From contig UQFK01000001.1 of NCBI GenBank assembly GCA_900540345.1, positions 269,501 to 333,500 on the forward strand: a stretch of 64,000 bases of DNA, read 5' to 3'. The DNA is from an uncultured Eggerthella sp. Lineage in GTDB: Bacteria > Actinomycetota > Coriobacteriia > Coriobacteriales > Eggerthellaceae. The position numbers were made by a program, and so were the translations under genes. The notes beneath the pieces are model-generated. The model saw only the letters and a list, made by a program, of their open reading frames with translations, made no database searches and was not told the origin of the DNA. Below, in pieces: positions 51,620 to 61,774 of the stretch. Numbering within the stretch: the stretch's first letter is position 1; every line of letters starts with the position of its first letter.

Positions 51620-53452
51620 ATGTCTCGCCTTGTTGTGGAGGCGCCTGAAGCTACCGCGCTTCAGCAGGACTCCCTCGCGGAATTCGCCGCGCAACGCCTC
51701 ACGTCTCTCCCACCCGAACAGTGCCCGGTCGACTTCACTGCCGCACTCGCACGCATGTTCCTTGCGGATTCTTGCGGAAAATGCACCCCTTGTCGCGCTG
51801 GACTCACTGCTTCAAGCGAACTGCTCGATCGAATTCTTGCAGGTGAAGGTGCCGCTGAAGACCTTGAGCTTCTCCGCGCGACCGCGCAAGTCATGTTCGA
51901 CGCTTCCGATTGCGCGATCGGCTTCACGGCAGGAAAGACCTTGCTCGATGCTCTAGATGGCTTTGCGGCAGACTTCGAAAGTCACGCCACGAGCGATCAT
52001 TGCACGCATCGCGCTAAACCTGTAGCCCCCTGTGTGCAGACCTGTCCTGCGCACGTGAACATCCCAGCATACATTGCATGCATTCGCGCAGGTAAACTCG
52101 ATGATGCATTGCGTGTCATCCGCAACGACAACCCACTGCCCACCGTATGCGGTTACGTATGCGAGCATCCTTGCGAATTCACCTGCCGTCGCTCCTTCGA
52201 GGACGACGCGCTCAATATCTGTGGACTGAAGCGCTACGCGGCCGACAACGCAGACTGGAGCGAAGCTCCCGCATGTCAGCCTGCAACGGGCAAGACCGTC
52301 GCGGTTATCGGTGGTGGTCCTGCAGGCCTGAGCGCCGCATACTACTTGCAGTTGATGGGTCATGCAGTGACTATCTTCGATCAGCGCGCGAAGCTCGGTG
52401 GCATGGTGCGCTACGGCATCCCCGACTATCGTCTGCCGCAAGCTAAGCTCGATGCCGATATCGATTTTATCTTGAGCACGGGCGTACAAGCGAAGACCGA
52501 CTGCTCGGTTGGCAAAGATATTTCTTTCGATGAGATCGCGAACACCTTCGATGCTGTCTATGTTGCGATCGGCGCTCATAGCGACAAGAAATTAGGCATC
52601 GATGGAGAACAGGCTCCTGGTGTCATCTCCGCTGTCGATTTCCTGCGCGCTGCAGGCGATGGCTTGCCGATCGATCTGAGCGGTAAGCGCGTTTGCATCG
52701 TAGGCGGCGGCAACGTTGCCATGGACTGCACGCGCACGGCAAAACGCCTTGGTGCCTCATGGGTCGAATGCGTATATCGTCGTCGCATCGCTGACATGAC
52801 CGCACTTCCTGAAGAGATCGAAGAAGCTCAGGCTGAAGGCTGCCAGATCACACAGCTCGAAGCTCCTGTCGCTATCAAGCTCGCCGAAGATGGCAGCGTA
52901 TGTGGTCTTGTCACGCAACCCCAGATCATCGGTTCGGTCGGACGCGACGGACGCCCCGCGCCCTATGCCGCAGATACTGATCCACGCACGATCCCTTGCG
53001 ATGTGATCTTGGTCGCGATCGGCCAAGATATCGATTCGGGTGCATTCGCTCATGTTGTCGAAACAAACAGAGGCTGCATCATCGCACAAGAAGATGGCTC
53101 CATCGCAGCAGCGCCTACCCCGCTCTTTGCAGGTGGCGATGCGGTGAGCGGCCCTGCTACCGTCATCAAGGCGATCGCAGCAGGTAAGGTCGCTGCCGCC
53201 AATATCGATGAGGCGCTTGGCTTCCATCATGATGTATACGATCCTGTCACGATCCCACCAGCACGTCCTGCGATCGGACCAAGTGGGCGCGTGAACCTCA
53301 AAGATGTCGCATTCGCTGACGCGGCTAAGAACTTCGATATCGCAAAGCTTGGCATGAGCTGTCAAGAAGCATCCCAGGAATCCGCACGCTGCCTACGCTG
53401 CGACCATTACGGCTTTGCCGCCACCAACCTCGAGGAGGTACCAGCATGGTAA
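51620..53452 (+). CDS. NuoF-type Fe-S / GltD-like flavoprotein partner of [FeFe] hydrogenase
   Basis: A 610-residue fusion. Residues about 48-115 match the C-terminal [4Fe-4S] domain of NuoF/HydB (SCGKCTPCRAG with C52, C55, C58 and C98 in ASDCAIG). Residues about 135-200 are the GltD-type double-cluster domain (CVQTCPAHVNIPAYIACI, CGYVCEHPCEFTCRR). The rest is an FAD/NAD(P) oxidoreductase with VIGGGPAGLSAAYYL, VCIVGGGNVAMDCTRTA and GGDAVSGPATVIKAIAAGK. It passes electrons between NAD(P)H and the hydrogenase encoded immediately downstream (7-bp overlap). ATG 51620 has GAGAGGA upstream. Confidence 0.88.
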   Translation: MSRLVVEAPEATALQQDSLAEFAAQRLTSLPPEQCPVDFTAALARMFLADSCGKCTPCRAGLTASSELLDRILAGEGAAEDLELLRATAQVMFDASDCAIGFTAGKTLLDALDGFAADFESHATSDHCTHRAKPVAPCVQTCPAHVNIPAYIACIRAGKLDDALRVIRNDNPLPTVCGYVCEHPCEFTCRRSFEDDALNICGLKRYAADNADWSEAPACQPATGKTVAVIGGGPAGLSAAYYLQLMGHAVTIFDQRAKLGGMVRYGIPDYRLPQAKLDADIDFILSTGVQAKTDCSVGKDISFDEIANTFDAVYVAIGAHSDKKLGIDGEQAPGVISAVDFLRAAGDGLPIDLSGKRVCIVGGGNVAMDCTRTAKRLGASWVECVYRRRIADMTALPEEIEEAQAEGCQITQLEAPVAIKLAEDGSVCGLVTQPQIIGSVGRDGRPAPYAADTDPRTIPCDVILVAIGQDIDSGAFAHVVETNRGCIIAQEDGSIAAAPTPLFAGGDAVSGPATVIKAIAAGKVAAANIDEALGFHHDVYDPVTIPPARPAIGPSGRVNLKDVAFADAAKNFDIAKLGMSCQEASQESARCLRCDHYGFAATNLEEVPAW

Positions 53453-55227
53453 CTATCACGATCGATGGCAACCGCCTCTCCGTCCCTCATGACACCACGA
53501 TCCTCAATGCCGCAGCAGAAGCAGGCATCACCATCCCAACGCTCTGCTATTTCGCTGATCTTAACGACATCGGCGCATGTCGTGTGTGCGTTGTCGAAGT
53601 AGAGGGCGAAGATCGACTCGCTGCTGCATGTAATACCGTTGTACGCGAAGGTATGCTCATCCAAACGAACACCGATCGCGTGCGAGATGCCCGTACAACA
53701 GCATTGAAGCTGCTCTTGAGTCAGCATGACCTCAACTGTTCTGAGTGTCCCCGCAACTATACCTGCAAATTCCAAGCACTCCTCTTCGAATATGGCCTTA
53801 TTCACGGCACCGAAGAAGGCAAGGTCATCGAGACTACACCAAACCCTTACGGCAAGCAGCTCGCTCGTGGACATCGTGCCGCATGGCCAGCTCCTGCGAT
53901 CATCCAGCGCGACACCAACCGCTGCGTGAAATGCGGTCGTTGCGTTGCTGCTTGCGAGAAACTCGAAAACATCGGCGTATGGAGCTTCATCGGCTCTGGC
54001 GCTAATTCCAATGTCGGCGTACGCAATGGCGCTACCCCGCGCGAAGCAGGCTGTATCGCGTGCGGTCAATGCATCACGCATTGCCCAACAGGCGCGCTCA
54101 CTGAACGCGACGATATCGCCGCACTACAGGCCGCCATCAACGACCCCACCATCACCACGGTCGTCCAGATCGCACCTGCCACACGTACCGCTTGGGGCGT
54201 TGGTCTAGGTGCTGACGAAGGCGAGTTGACCGTTGAGCACATGGTCGCTGCACTGCGCAAAATGGGTGTCGATTACGTCTTTGACACCTCACTTGCCGCT
54301 GACCTCACCATTATGGAAGAAGGCACCGAGCTGCTTCATGGTTTGGGCAAGCAAACACCTGACGAAAACGGCATCACCTGGCCAATGTTCACCAGCTGCT
54401 GTCCTGCATGGGTGATGCGCACCAAGAATGCGCACCCCGATGCCCTCGCTCACCTCTCGACCGCAAAAAGCCCCATGATGATGCTTGGCGCGGTCATCAA
54501 GACTTGGTTTGCCGAAAAACATGAACTTGACCCCGCAAAGATCTATTCGGTTGCGCTCATGCCCTGCACGGCGAAAAAGAGCGAAGTGAAGCTGCCGATG
54601 GAATCGAATCCTGGTATTCCTGATATGGACGGGTCACTTACCACACGTGAGCTCATTCGCTGGGTGCGCGCTTCAGATATCGACGCTAAGACACTCGATC
54701 CTCTGCCGCTCGACGATCCACTGGATGCCTACACAGGCGCTGGCGTGATCTTCGGAACCACAGGTGGCGTTATGGAAGCTGCGCTACGCACTGCTTACTT
54801 CGTCTCAACAGGCGAGCTGCCTCCACCCGACGGTTTCGAATTCGTCAGCTGCGAACATGGCTCATGGACAGAAGCAACCTTCGATATGAAAGGTACGCAG
54901 GTTCGTTGTGCAGTGTCTCACGGCATGGCAAACGGAGAGGCATTGCTCGATGCGATCCGTGCCGGCATCGTCGAGTACGATTTTGTCGAGATCATGGCTT
55001 GTCCGAGTGGATGCGCGGGTGGCGGCGGCCAACCGATCGACGGAAGCGAAAGCGAACGCGGTCTTGCACGTGGTCAGATCCTGCGCGGAATCGACAAGAA
55101 CGAGATGCCGCTTCGTTATTCGCACGAAAATCCACAAATCCAGATGCTCTATCAAGACTTCTTTGGTGAACCATGTTCGGAAAAAGCGCACCATCTTCTG
55201 CACACTGAACACGTGGTTGCGCACTAA
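53446..55227 (+). CDS. hydA: [FeFe] hydrogenase catalytic subunit
   Basis: A 593-residue enzyme that interconverts protons and H2. The N-terminus has a [2Fe-2S] ferredoxin domain (GACRVCVVEVEG), a His/Cys segment (CSECPRNYTCKFQ), and two [4Fe-4S] sites (CVKCGRCVAAC, CIACGQCITHCPTGA). The three H-cluster motifs are intact: TSCCPAW near 315, MPCTAKKSE near 372 and MACPSGCAGGGGQP near 517. A small-subunit-like tail (MLYQDFFGEPCSEKAHHLLH) ends the protein. Together with the flavoprotein it would form an NAD(P)H-coupled soluble hydrogenase. Maturation genes are not in the window. Confidence 0.95.
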   Translation: MVTITIDGNRLSVPHDTTILNAAAEAGITIPTLCYFADLNDIGACRVCVVEVEGEDRLAAACNTVVREGMLIQTNTDRVRDARTTALKLLLSQHDLNCSECPRNYTCKFQALLFEYGLIHGTEEGKVIETTPNPYGKQLARGHRAAWPAPAIIQRDTNRCVKCGRCVAACEKLENIGVWSFIGSGANSNVGVRNGATPREAGCIACGQCITHCPTGALTERDDIAALQAAINDPTITTVVQIAPATRTAWGVGLGADEGELTVEHMVAALRKMGVDYVFDTSLAADLTIMEEGTELLHGLGKQTPDENGITWPMFTSCCPAWVMRTKNAHPDALAHLSTAKSPMMMLGAVIKTWFAEKHELDPAKIYSVALMPCTAKKSEVKLPMESNPGIPDMDGSLTTRELIRWVRASDIDAKTLDPLPLDDPLDAYTGAGVIFGTTGGVMEAALRTAYFVSTGELPPPDGFEFVSCEHGSWTEATFDMKGTQVRCAVSHGMANGEALLDAIRAGIVEYDFVEIMACPSGCAGGGGQPIDGSESERGLARGQILRGIDKNEMPLRYSHENPQIQMLYQDFFGEPCSEKAHHLLHTEHVVAH

Positions 55228-55309
55228 AGACCGAAGCATACGAATCGCTTTGAGCGTTTCATGAGCGAACACGATATACCCGATCAACCCCAAGAGAAAG
55301 AACACGACC

Positions 55310-56326
55310 ATGACGAATGTAAAACTTGCCAGATCAACCTTCTTAGTAGTGCTGCTCGCTGCTTTTGCCCTCTGTTTCACCCTGCTCGGCTGCGCGTCGA
55401 ACAACAGCGATCAAAAGCCTGATCTCTCTGAATATGCCGAAGAAGCCGATGCGTTGCGCATTGGCTCAATGAAGGGCCCGACCTCGATCGGCCTTGCAGA
55501 TATGATGCAGCAAGATCAGGGAGAGTTCACCGTGGTGGGCGCGGCAGATGAATTGACGCCGCTCCTGCTGCAGGATCAGATCGATATCGCGCTGGTCCCA
55601 GCTAACGTTGCCGCAGTGCTCTACGCACGTACTGAAGGCCAGATCCAGGTGATCGACGTCAATACGCTTGGTGTGCTCTATGGCATCTCCGCAGACGAAA
55701 ATATCTCTAATATCGAAGACTTCCGCGGTCGCACGGTCTACATGACAGGCAAAGGAAGTGTTCCCGAATACACCTTCATGGCTCTTCTGGATGCTGCAGG
55801 CATTTCTGAAGATGAGCTGACGATCGAATTCTGCTCCGAGCCGACCGAGGTGGTCGCACAGATCACTAAGCAAAATGACGCGATCGGCATCTTGCCTCAG
55901 CCCTACGCTACTGCCTGCACGCTAAAGAACGAGAATCTCCACACCGTACTTGATCTGACCGAATCATGGGCAGAGATCACGGGTGGACAAAAGGGCGATA
56001 TGGTGACCGGCGTGACCGTCGCAAAGACCTCTACGATCCAAGATCATGAAGGCGCGATCGAGCTCTTCCTCCAGCGCCACGAAGCGTCTACCGAGGTTGC
56101 AGTGAACGATCCTTCTGCGATCGTGGCAAAGGTAGTAGAACTGGGCATCATCGAGAATGAAACGCTTGCTGAAAAGGCTATCCCGAACTGCAATGTTGTC
56201 TGCTATACCGGCGAAGAGATGAAAGAGGCACTCTCTGGCTATCTTGACGCGCTCTTCCAGCAGAATGCAGCCGCACTGGGTGGCTCGATGCCTGGTGACG
56301 ATTTCTATTTTCTGCCTCAGAACTAA
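55310..56326 (+). CDS. ABC transporter substrate-binding lipoprotein (NMT1/SsuA-like)
   Basis: A 338-residue lipoprotein with a signal peptide ending in the lipobox LLGCASNN near residue 27. The mature part has the SsuA/THI5-like features KGPTSIGLADMM, IDIALVPANVAAVLYAR and the inter-domain hinge pattern of periplasmic-binding proteins of class II. It lies 82 bp downstream of hydA and 15 bp before the fused permease/ATPase, which complete one importer. Substrate is unknown; relatives bind sulfonates, nitrate or thiamine precursors. Confidence 0.85.
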   Translation: MTNVKLARSTFLVVLLAAFALCFTLLGCASNNSDQKPDLSEYAEEADALRIGSMKGPTSIGLADMMQQDQGEFTVVGAADELTPLLLQDQIDIALVPANVAAVLYARTEGQIQVIDVNTLGVLYGISADENISNIEDFRGRTVYMTGKGSVPEYTFMALLDAAGISEDELTIEFCSEPTEVVAQITKQNDAIGILPQPYATACTLKNENLHTVLDLTESWAEITGGQKGDMVTGVTVAKTSTIQDHEGAIELFLQRHEASTEVAVNDPSAIVAKVVELGIIENETLAEKAIPNCNVVCYTGEEMKEALSGYLDALFQQNAAALGGSMPGDDFYFLPQN

Positions 56327-56341
56327 TCTTCACCCAAACCG

Positions 56342-57784
56342 ATGAACGATAAGCGCAAGCACGAAAAGATCCCTGTTCCTGCGCAATATGGCGCAGCGAT
56401 TATCTTTTGGCTTGCGCTTTGGATCGCGATCGCGCTCATCGTGGGCAATCCGATCCTCATTGCAAGCCCCAGCGAAACACTCCTTTCGTTCGTTCAGAAC
56501 CTTATCGAACCCGATTTTTGGGAAGCGGTGTTGCGTACGGGTATGCGTATCGTATGCGTAAGCCTGGTAAGTGCACTGATCGCAACGCTGCTTGGCTTCC
56601 TTGCCGCGCGCATCAACTTCATAAAAGTGCTGCTCGCACCAGCGATGCAAGTCATGAAGAGCGCACCTGTTGCCTGTATCATCGTGATCGTGCTCGTAGC
56701 AGCAGGATCGCTCGGTGCACTTGTTGCTATCGTTGCATTCGTCACCATCCCGCCCTTCTATGTTGCTGCTCTTGAAGCACAACAAGCACGCAAGATCGAT
56801 ATCGAGCGTGTATTATTGCTCGAAGGAGCAGGCAAACTACGCGTCTTTCTCGCTTCGACCTGGCCTACGATGCTGCCATTCTTCTCAGCTGCCGCAAAGA
56901 CCGCGATCGCATTATCATGGAAAGCTGGTATCACTGCAGAGCTGCTCTGCATTCCCCTCGATTCGATTGGCGCTGCTGTCTACGCAGCAAAACTCACGCT
57001 CGATACTCCTGCACTACTCATGTGGACCATCACGGTCATGGTGCTTGGGTGGCTTAATGAAAAGATTGCTGTTGGGCTGCTCGATGCAAGCGGCAAGAGT
57101 GCACGAATCGCACGCTACGCGCGCTCTTCTAAACAAGCTGCTTTATCAGATGGCACGATCTTGCCTCCATCGAATAGCTCGGTCGCGCTCGAGCTTGATC
57201 GAGTGCGTTTCTCTTATGCCGATAGACTCGTGCTCGACGATTGTTCTTTACGTATCGGGCCTGATGAACGCCTGTGCCTCATGGCGCCAACGGGCACCGG
57301 AAAGACCACCTTGCTCTCTCTTCTAATTGAGAAGATCGAGCCACAAGAAGGGCTAATCTCGCGCCCTGTTTGCCTTGGAGTCGTCCTTCAAGAAAACACC
57401 CTTATTGACGATCTGAGCGCATTGCAGAACGTTGAGCTTACCTGTCGCAGCGGAATCGATCGAAACGAACTTGTGCGCAAGCTTACCAATCTGCTTCCCG
57501 AGAATACCCTTCACACAAAGGCCGCACAGCTCTCTGGAGGGACGCGGCGTTTGACCGAGATCGCGCGAGCGCTCTTGAGTCCAGGAGAAGCGATCGTTCT
57601 TGACGAGCCATTCACGGGTCTCGATCGTGAAACAAATGATCATGCGGCAACATTCATCCTAGAGCACCTTGAGGGACGCCCACTTCTCTTCACAACACAT
57701 GATCCCAAGGACGCTCAACGCCTTGATGCACACATCGCTGTGATGAGCGAAAATCGCTGCGAACTCTCTACTGCTCGCCCTTAA
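56342..57784 (+). CDS. ABC importer with permease and ATPase fused in one chain
   Basis: A 480-residue protein. Residues about 1-265 are an SsuC-type inner membrane permease with six helices and the EAA loop LEGAGKLRVFLASTWPTMLPFF. Residues about 280-480 are an ABC ATPase: Walker A APTGTGKTTLLS near 315, Q-loop VVLQENTL, signature QLSGGTRRLTEIARAL and Walker B AIVLDEPFTGLD. Permease and ATPase are usually separate polypeptides in this family. A lipoprotein with the same strand and spacing supplies the binding protein. No ribosome binding site is obvious before the ATG; it may be coupled to the upstream gene. Confidence 0.85.
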   Translation: MNDKRKHEKIPVPAQYGAAIIFWLALWIAIALIVGNPILIASPSETLLSFVQNLIEPDFWEAVLRTGMRIVCVSLVSALIATLLGFLAARINFIKVLLAPAMQVMKSAPVACIIVIVLVAAGSLGALVAIVAFVTIPPFYVAALEAQQARKIDIERVLLLEGAGKLRVFLASTWPTMLPFFSAAAKTAIALSWKAGITAELLCIPLDSIGAAVYAAKLTLDTPALLMWTITVMVLGWLNEKIAVGLLDASGKSARIARYARSSKQAALSDGTILPPSNSSVALELDRVRFSYADRLVLDDCSLRIGPDERLCLMAPTGTGKTTLLSLLIEKIEPQEGLISRPVCLGVVLQENTLIDDLSALQNVELTCRSGIDRNELVRKLTNLLPENTLHTKAAQLSGGTRRLTEIARALLSPGEAIVLDEPFTGLDRETNDHAATFILEHLEGRPLLFTTHDPKDAQRLDAHIAVMSENRCELSTARP

Positions 57785-57967
57785 ACGCTCGATCATTTGT
57801 ACACAACATCACGCATCACTCCCCTCTTATCATCCAAACGTCTCATTTGAAGTGTCCGTTTCCTTACGGAATATCGAAAGAATGGTATCGACTAAGCAGT
57901 AAAGGATCACAGGGATGTCAGGCTCCTCTATGATCGATGCACCGATTCCGAAAACGAGGAGGCAACC

Positions 57968-58225
57968 ATGGATATCAAAGGGAAGATCAAAGAAGCCGCT
58001 CAGGAAGTGAAGGAAGGCTTCGAAAAAGGCAGCGACGCATTAGGTGATGCGGCTGGTAAAGCGAAAGATAAGATCGCTGAAGGTGCACAAGTTGCTGCCG
58101 ACAAGGCAAAAGAAGCTGGCCAAGTCGCAGGCGATAAAGCTAAAGAGGCAGCAACCGCTGCTGGCGATCGCGCAAACGAGGCAAAGGATGCCGTTACCAA
58201 CAAGATCAACGATCTGAAGAAATAG
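57968..58225 (+). CDS. Small LEA-like helical stress protein
   Basis: An 85-residue hydrophilic protein with about five 11- to 14-residue amphipathic repeats of the kind [20 protein letters not shown], similar to LEA group 3 and YtxH/CsbD-type stress proteins. It is Ala-, Lys- and Glu-rich, without Cys or aromatic residues except one Phe. GAGG precedes the ATG. Its last 20 bp overlap the 3' end of the msrAB gene on the other strand. Confidence 0.75.
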   Translation: MDIKGKIKEAAQEVKEGFEKGSDALGDAAGKAKDKIAEGAQVAADKAKEAGQVAGDKAKEAATAAGDRANEAKDAVTNKINDLKK

Positions 58226-59207
58226 CGTCACACTCTGAGAAGAGGGTGCGCAAATAGCCGTAGCCTTCTGCCTCTAACTGATCAGCAGGAATGAAGCGCA
58301 GTGCCGAGCCATTAATGCAATAACGCTGTCCACCCAGCTCAGCTGGGCCATCGGAAAACACATGCCCCAGGTGGCTATTGGCTGTGGCACTGCGAACTTC
58401 AACACGCGGCATACTCGGAATCGATCTATCAAGAGCTTCTGTGACCACGCTCTGTGCGATCGGGCGAGAGAATGATGGCCAGCCACATCCCGCATCGAAC
58501 TTATCGCGTGAGGAAAAAAGCGGCTCTCCCGAGACCACATCCACATAGATGCCTTCTTCAAACTGCTGATCATAAGGGTGTGTATGAGCACGATCAGTAG
58601 ACGCACATTGCGTGACCTCGTATGCCTCTGGAGATAAGCGTGAACGAATCTCTTCATCGCGTGGACGTACATAGCCTTCTTGCGCGATGGCAAGATCGGT
58701 CGCATGTTCAGCCACGAACGCATCCGCATCCGCCAAGTTCACGTGACAATAACCGAGAGGATTTTGTCCGAGATAATCCTGGTGATACTGTTCTGCGGGA
58801 TAGAAATTTTGCAACTCTCCGCACTCGATGCAAGGCTTCTTGCCGCTACTGCGCGCAAGATTCACAAGTGTCGATATCACCGCTGTTTCGTCTATTGGAT
58901 CGATCCAATAGATACCCGTACGATACTGCCTACCTACATCATTACCCTGACGGTCAAGCGAAAATGGATCGATAGTGCGCAGATAAGCCGCAAGCAAGAG
59001 CGGCAATGTTAACACATCAGCATCGAAAACAACGCGCACGGCCTCGACCGCACCAGTCTTGCCCGAACACACCTGCTCGTAGCTTGGATTAGCGAGAGCG
59101 CTATTCGCATACCCAACCTCAGTCCTGAGCACACCAGGAAGGCGCTTCATATACGCCTCGGTCCCCCAGAAGCATCCGCCCGCAAGATATATCTCGTGCT
59201 CGTTCAT
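58206..59207 (-). CDS. msrAB: Peptide methionine sulfoxide reductase MsrA-MsrB fusion
   Basis: A 333-residue bifunctional repair enzyme that reduces both S- and R-methionine sulfoxide. The MsrA half has the active-site [10 protein letters not shown] (Cys near 13) and YHQDYLG near 140. The MsrB half (about 190-320) has [10 protein letters not shown] and the catalytic Cys in [11 protein letters not shown] near 300. ATG 59207 has AAGGAG 7 bp upstream; an in-frame GTG 3 bp before is less well placed. The 3' end overlaps the LEA-like gene by 20 bp. Confidence 0.95.
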   Translation of the reverse strand: MNEHEIYLAGGCFWGTEAYMKRLPGVLRTEVGYANSALANPSYEQVCSGKTGAVEAVRVVFDADVLTLPLLLAAYLRTIDPFSLDRQGNDVGRQYRTGIYWIDPIDETAVISTLVNLARSSGKKPCIECGELQNFYPAEQYHQDYLGQNPLGYCHVNLADADAFVAEHATDLAIAQEGYVRPRDEEIRSRLSPEAYEVTQCASTDRAHTHPYDQQFEEGIYVDVVSGEPLFSSRDKFDAGCGWPSFSRPIAQSVVTEALDRSIPSMPRVEVRSATANSHLGHVFSDGPAELGGQRYCINGSALRFIPADQLEAEGYGYLRTLFSECDAISSDR

Positions 59208-59402
59208 CACAAGGCTCCTTCATCTTGTTCATAGATCTTGCATCACTATATCTATGGGTCATGAATCCTCCGTGAGCAGCAGTTAACAGCTGCAAAACAA
59301 ACGATTCAGCTGAAAAATGGGTATGATGAGATAGTCGACAAAATACCCCCGATCGCATGCGCTCGATGCACCATATGCGAACTCGAGCGCGCAGGAAGCC
59401 AC

Positions 59403-60713
59403 ATGGATAAGTTTTTCAAGATCTCAATGCGTGGCTCTTCGGTACGAACCGAAGTGCTAGGCGGATTGACCACCTTCTTGGCGATGGCCTATATCGTTGC
59501 GGTGAACCCAACCATCCTAGCCGCTGCCGGCGTGCCCTTCGCTGCCGCGCTCACCGCCACTTGTCTAGCCTCTGCCATCGCCACGTTCGCTATGGGGTTT
59601 TTCGCGAATCGACCGATCGCACTGGCCTCTGGCATGGGCATAAACGCCGTTGTTGCCTACGGCATGTGCGGTTCACTAGGTATCGACTGGCGCGTTGCCA
59701 TGGCGGTCGTGCTGTTAGAAGGCGTGGTCATCCTAGGTCTTGTACTGGGCGGTCTGCGAAAAGCGGTGATGGATGCAATTCCTCTTGACCTGCGACAAGC
59801 GATCGGTATTGGCATCGGTCTTTTGGTCACGTTCATCGGTCTGAAGGGCGCGGGTCTCATCATGCCTGATGATTCCACGCTCGTAGCACTCGGTACGCTT
59901 ACGGAGCCTTCATCGATCATCGCCATCATCTCGATCGTGATCGCCATCATCCTTACTATCCTGAAAACACCGGGTGGTTTGCTCATCTCGATTGTTGTAG
60001 CGGTAATCATCGGTATTCCCTGCGGCGTGACACCGCTACCCACTGAATGGAATTTTGGACTCGACTTCGCCGCATTCGCCGCACCCTTCCAAGAAGTGGA
60101 TGGCACACTGGCGATCTTTCAGGTATTCCTGCAGCCTGCCCTGCTGCTGTTCGTATTCAGCCTGCTCATGAGCGACTTCTTCGACACGCTTGGTACTGCA
60201 GTTGCCATCGCAAAAGAGGGCGAGTTCATCGACGAAAAAGGCGATGTGAAGGATATCAAGCCGATCTTGACCGTTGACTCGAGCGCGGCCATCATCGGCG
60301 GCTTCTTCGGCGCAAGCTCGATCACGTGCTTCTTAGAGTCAGCTTCGGGTGTGGCGGCAGGTGCCCGTACAGGTTTATCGAACATGGTAGTAGGCGCGCT
60401 CTTTTTGGTGTGCGCGTTCTTCGCACCGATCTTCGGCATGGTGTCAGGATCTGCCACCTGCGGAGCGCTAGTGGTGGTTGGCTTTCTGATCATGTCAGAA
60501 GTGGGTGCTATTTCGTGGAAAATCCCCGAGCTGGCGTTTCCGTCGTTTCTCATCATCGTAGGGATTCCGTTCACCTACTCCATCACTAACGGTATCGGGC
60601 TGGGATTCATCGCTTACGTGATCTTGATGGTGGCATGCCGCAGAGCACGCGAAGTGAAGCCGCTCATGTTGGCAGCAGCAGCCGCATTCCTGCTGATGTT
60701 CTTGCTGGTATAG
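59403..60713 (+). CDS. Purine permease, NCS2/AzgA type
   Basis: A 436-residue permease with about 12 to 14 helices. Signatures are RTEVLGGLTTFLAMAYIVAVNP near 15, ASGMGINAVVAYG near 80, DFFDTLGTAVAIAKEG near 260, and SSAAIIGGFFGASSITCFLESASGVAAGARTGLS near 300. This matches the AzgA/GhxP clade that imports adenine, guanine or hypoxanthine with H+. It could supply substrate to apt. There is no clear partner gene; a terminator lies downstream. Confidence 0.92.
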   Translation: MDKFFKISMRGSSVRTEVLGGLTTFLAMAYIVAVNPTILAAAGVPFAAALTATCLASAIATFAMGFFANRPIALASGMGINAVVAYGMCGSLGIDWRVAMAVVLLEGVVILGLVLGGLRKAVMDAIPLDLRQAIGIGIGLLVTFIGLKGAGLIMPDDSTLVALGTLTEPSSIIAIISIVIAIILTILKTPGGLLISIVVAVIIGIPCGVTPLPTEWNFGLDFAAFAAPFQEVDGTLAIFQVFLQPALLLFVFSLLMSDFFDTLGTAVAIAKEGEFIDEKGDVKDIKPILTVDSSAAIIGGFFGASSITCFLESASGVAAGARTGLSNMVVGALFLVCAFFAPIFGMVSGSATCGALVVVGFLIMSEVGAISWKIPELAFPSFLIIVGIPFTYSITNGIGLGFIAYVILMVACRRAREVKPLMLAAAAAFLLMFLLV

Positions 60714-60782
60714 GCGCAGAGCAAATGGTGCAATATGCAAGAAATTGCTGATGCGCTGTATCGCGATAAGCCCACTAAAAAC

Positions 60783-60812
60783 ACAGCGCACGAACCACCG
60801 TCCATGCGCTGT
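60783..60812 (-). terminator. Terminator between convergent genes
   Basis: ACAGCGCA (60783-60790) pairs with TGCGCTGT (60805-60812). On the minus strand the hairpin is followed by GTTTTTAG. However, the dehydrogenase stop codon is at 60839, so it serves that gene. Confidence 0.7.
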
Positions 60813-60838
60813 CCCAAAACTCGTTTTTAGGCGAACTT

Positions 60839-61774
60839 CTAGTTGTACTTATAAAAGCCCTCACCTGCATTGATACCGGTCTTTCCTTCATCAATGCGCT
60901 GCTTGAGCAGAGCTGCGATGCGCGCAGCAACGCTGCCCTCTTCCTTGGCTTCTGGACTTGCTGCCACGATATTGTACGCAGTCGTAAGACCTACGATATC
61001 CAAGATGCGGAACGGACCGAGCGGCGCACCGGTGCCAAGCATCCACGCCTTGTCGATGGTCTCCACATCAGCCACGTCGTTTGCCAGAAGTGCCTCAGCG
61101 GAATTCAAAAACGGCACGAGCATGCTGTTCAACAGATAACCGGGCTGCTCTTTCTTAAGCTCAAGCGGGATCATGCCGATCGCCTTCGCGAATTCCACGA
61201 CCGCCTGATACGACTCAGGCGACGTCTGCGCGGTACCCATCACTTCAGCAGTGTTGTTCTTCCAGATGTTGTTTGCAAAATGAAGCGCTAGGAACTTGTC
61301 AGGGCGTCCTGTGAAGCCTGCCATTGCGCTCGGCAGTAGTGTCGAAGAGTTCGTGCACAGAATGGTCTGTGCAGGCAGAATGTCCTTGAGGGAGGTGTAG
61401 AACGCATCTTTCTCGTCGATAACCTCGGCAATCGCCTCGATGACAAGATCAGCATCCTCGAACGCCTCGTTCAGATCGGTCGTGAGAACAAGGCTGTCGA
61501 ATGCCGTGTCTACTTGTGCGATCAGTTGGTCAAGTTCTGCAGCAGGAGTGTCAGGCGAAGCTGCAAGACCACGGCAATACGCAGCAGGGTCGGTCTTCAT
61601 CGCTTCGAGTGTTTGCTTATAGATGCCGCGCAGGCGCTCGAGCTTAGGCTGTGCACGATCGATCGATGCAGGGGTGCGCAGCCACATCTTCACCTTGAAA
61701 CCTTTGAATGCGCTCTGCAGTGCGATCTGGCTTCCCAATACACCGCCACCAGCTACGGTCACATTCTTGATCAT
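60839..61774 (-). CDS. 3-hydroxyacyl-CoA dehydrogenase
   Basis: A 311-residue NAD-dependent enzyme of the 3-hydroxybutyryl-CoA dehydrogenase class. The Rossmann motif is VTVAGGGVLGSQIALQ, near the start; ADLVIEAIAEVIDEKDAFY near 110; TNSSTLLPS near 140, with the catalytic ALHFANNIWKN (a His-Glu type segment) near 160; and a C-terminal helical domain GYLLNSMLVPFLNSAEALL. ATG 61774 is preferred because AAAGGA lies 7 bp upstream; the ATG 6 bp earlier is too close. Role may be butyrate/fatty-acid metabolism. Confidence 0.9.
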   Translation of the reverse strand: MIKNVTVAGGGVLGSQIALQSAFKGFKVKMWLRTPASIDRAQPKLERLRGIYKQTLEAMKTDPAAYCRGLAASPDTPAAELDQLIAQVDTAFDSLVLTTDLNEAFEDADLVIEAIAEVIDEKDAFYTSLKDILPAQTILCTNSSTLLPSAMAGFTGRPDKFLALHFANNIWKNNTAEVMGTAQTSPESYQAVVEFAKAIGMIPLELKKEQPGYLLNSMLVPFLNSAEALLANDVADVETIDKAWMLGTGAPLGPFRILDIVGLTTAYNIVAASPEAKEEGSVAARIAALLKQRIDEGKTGINAGEGFYKYN

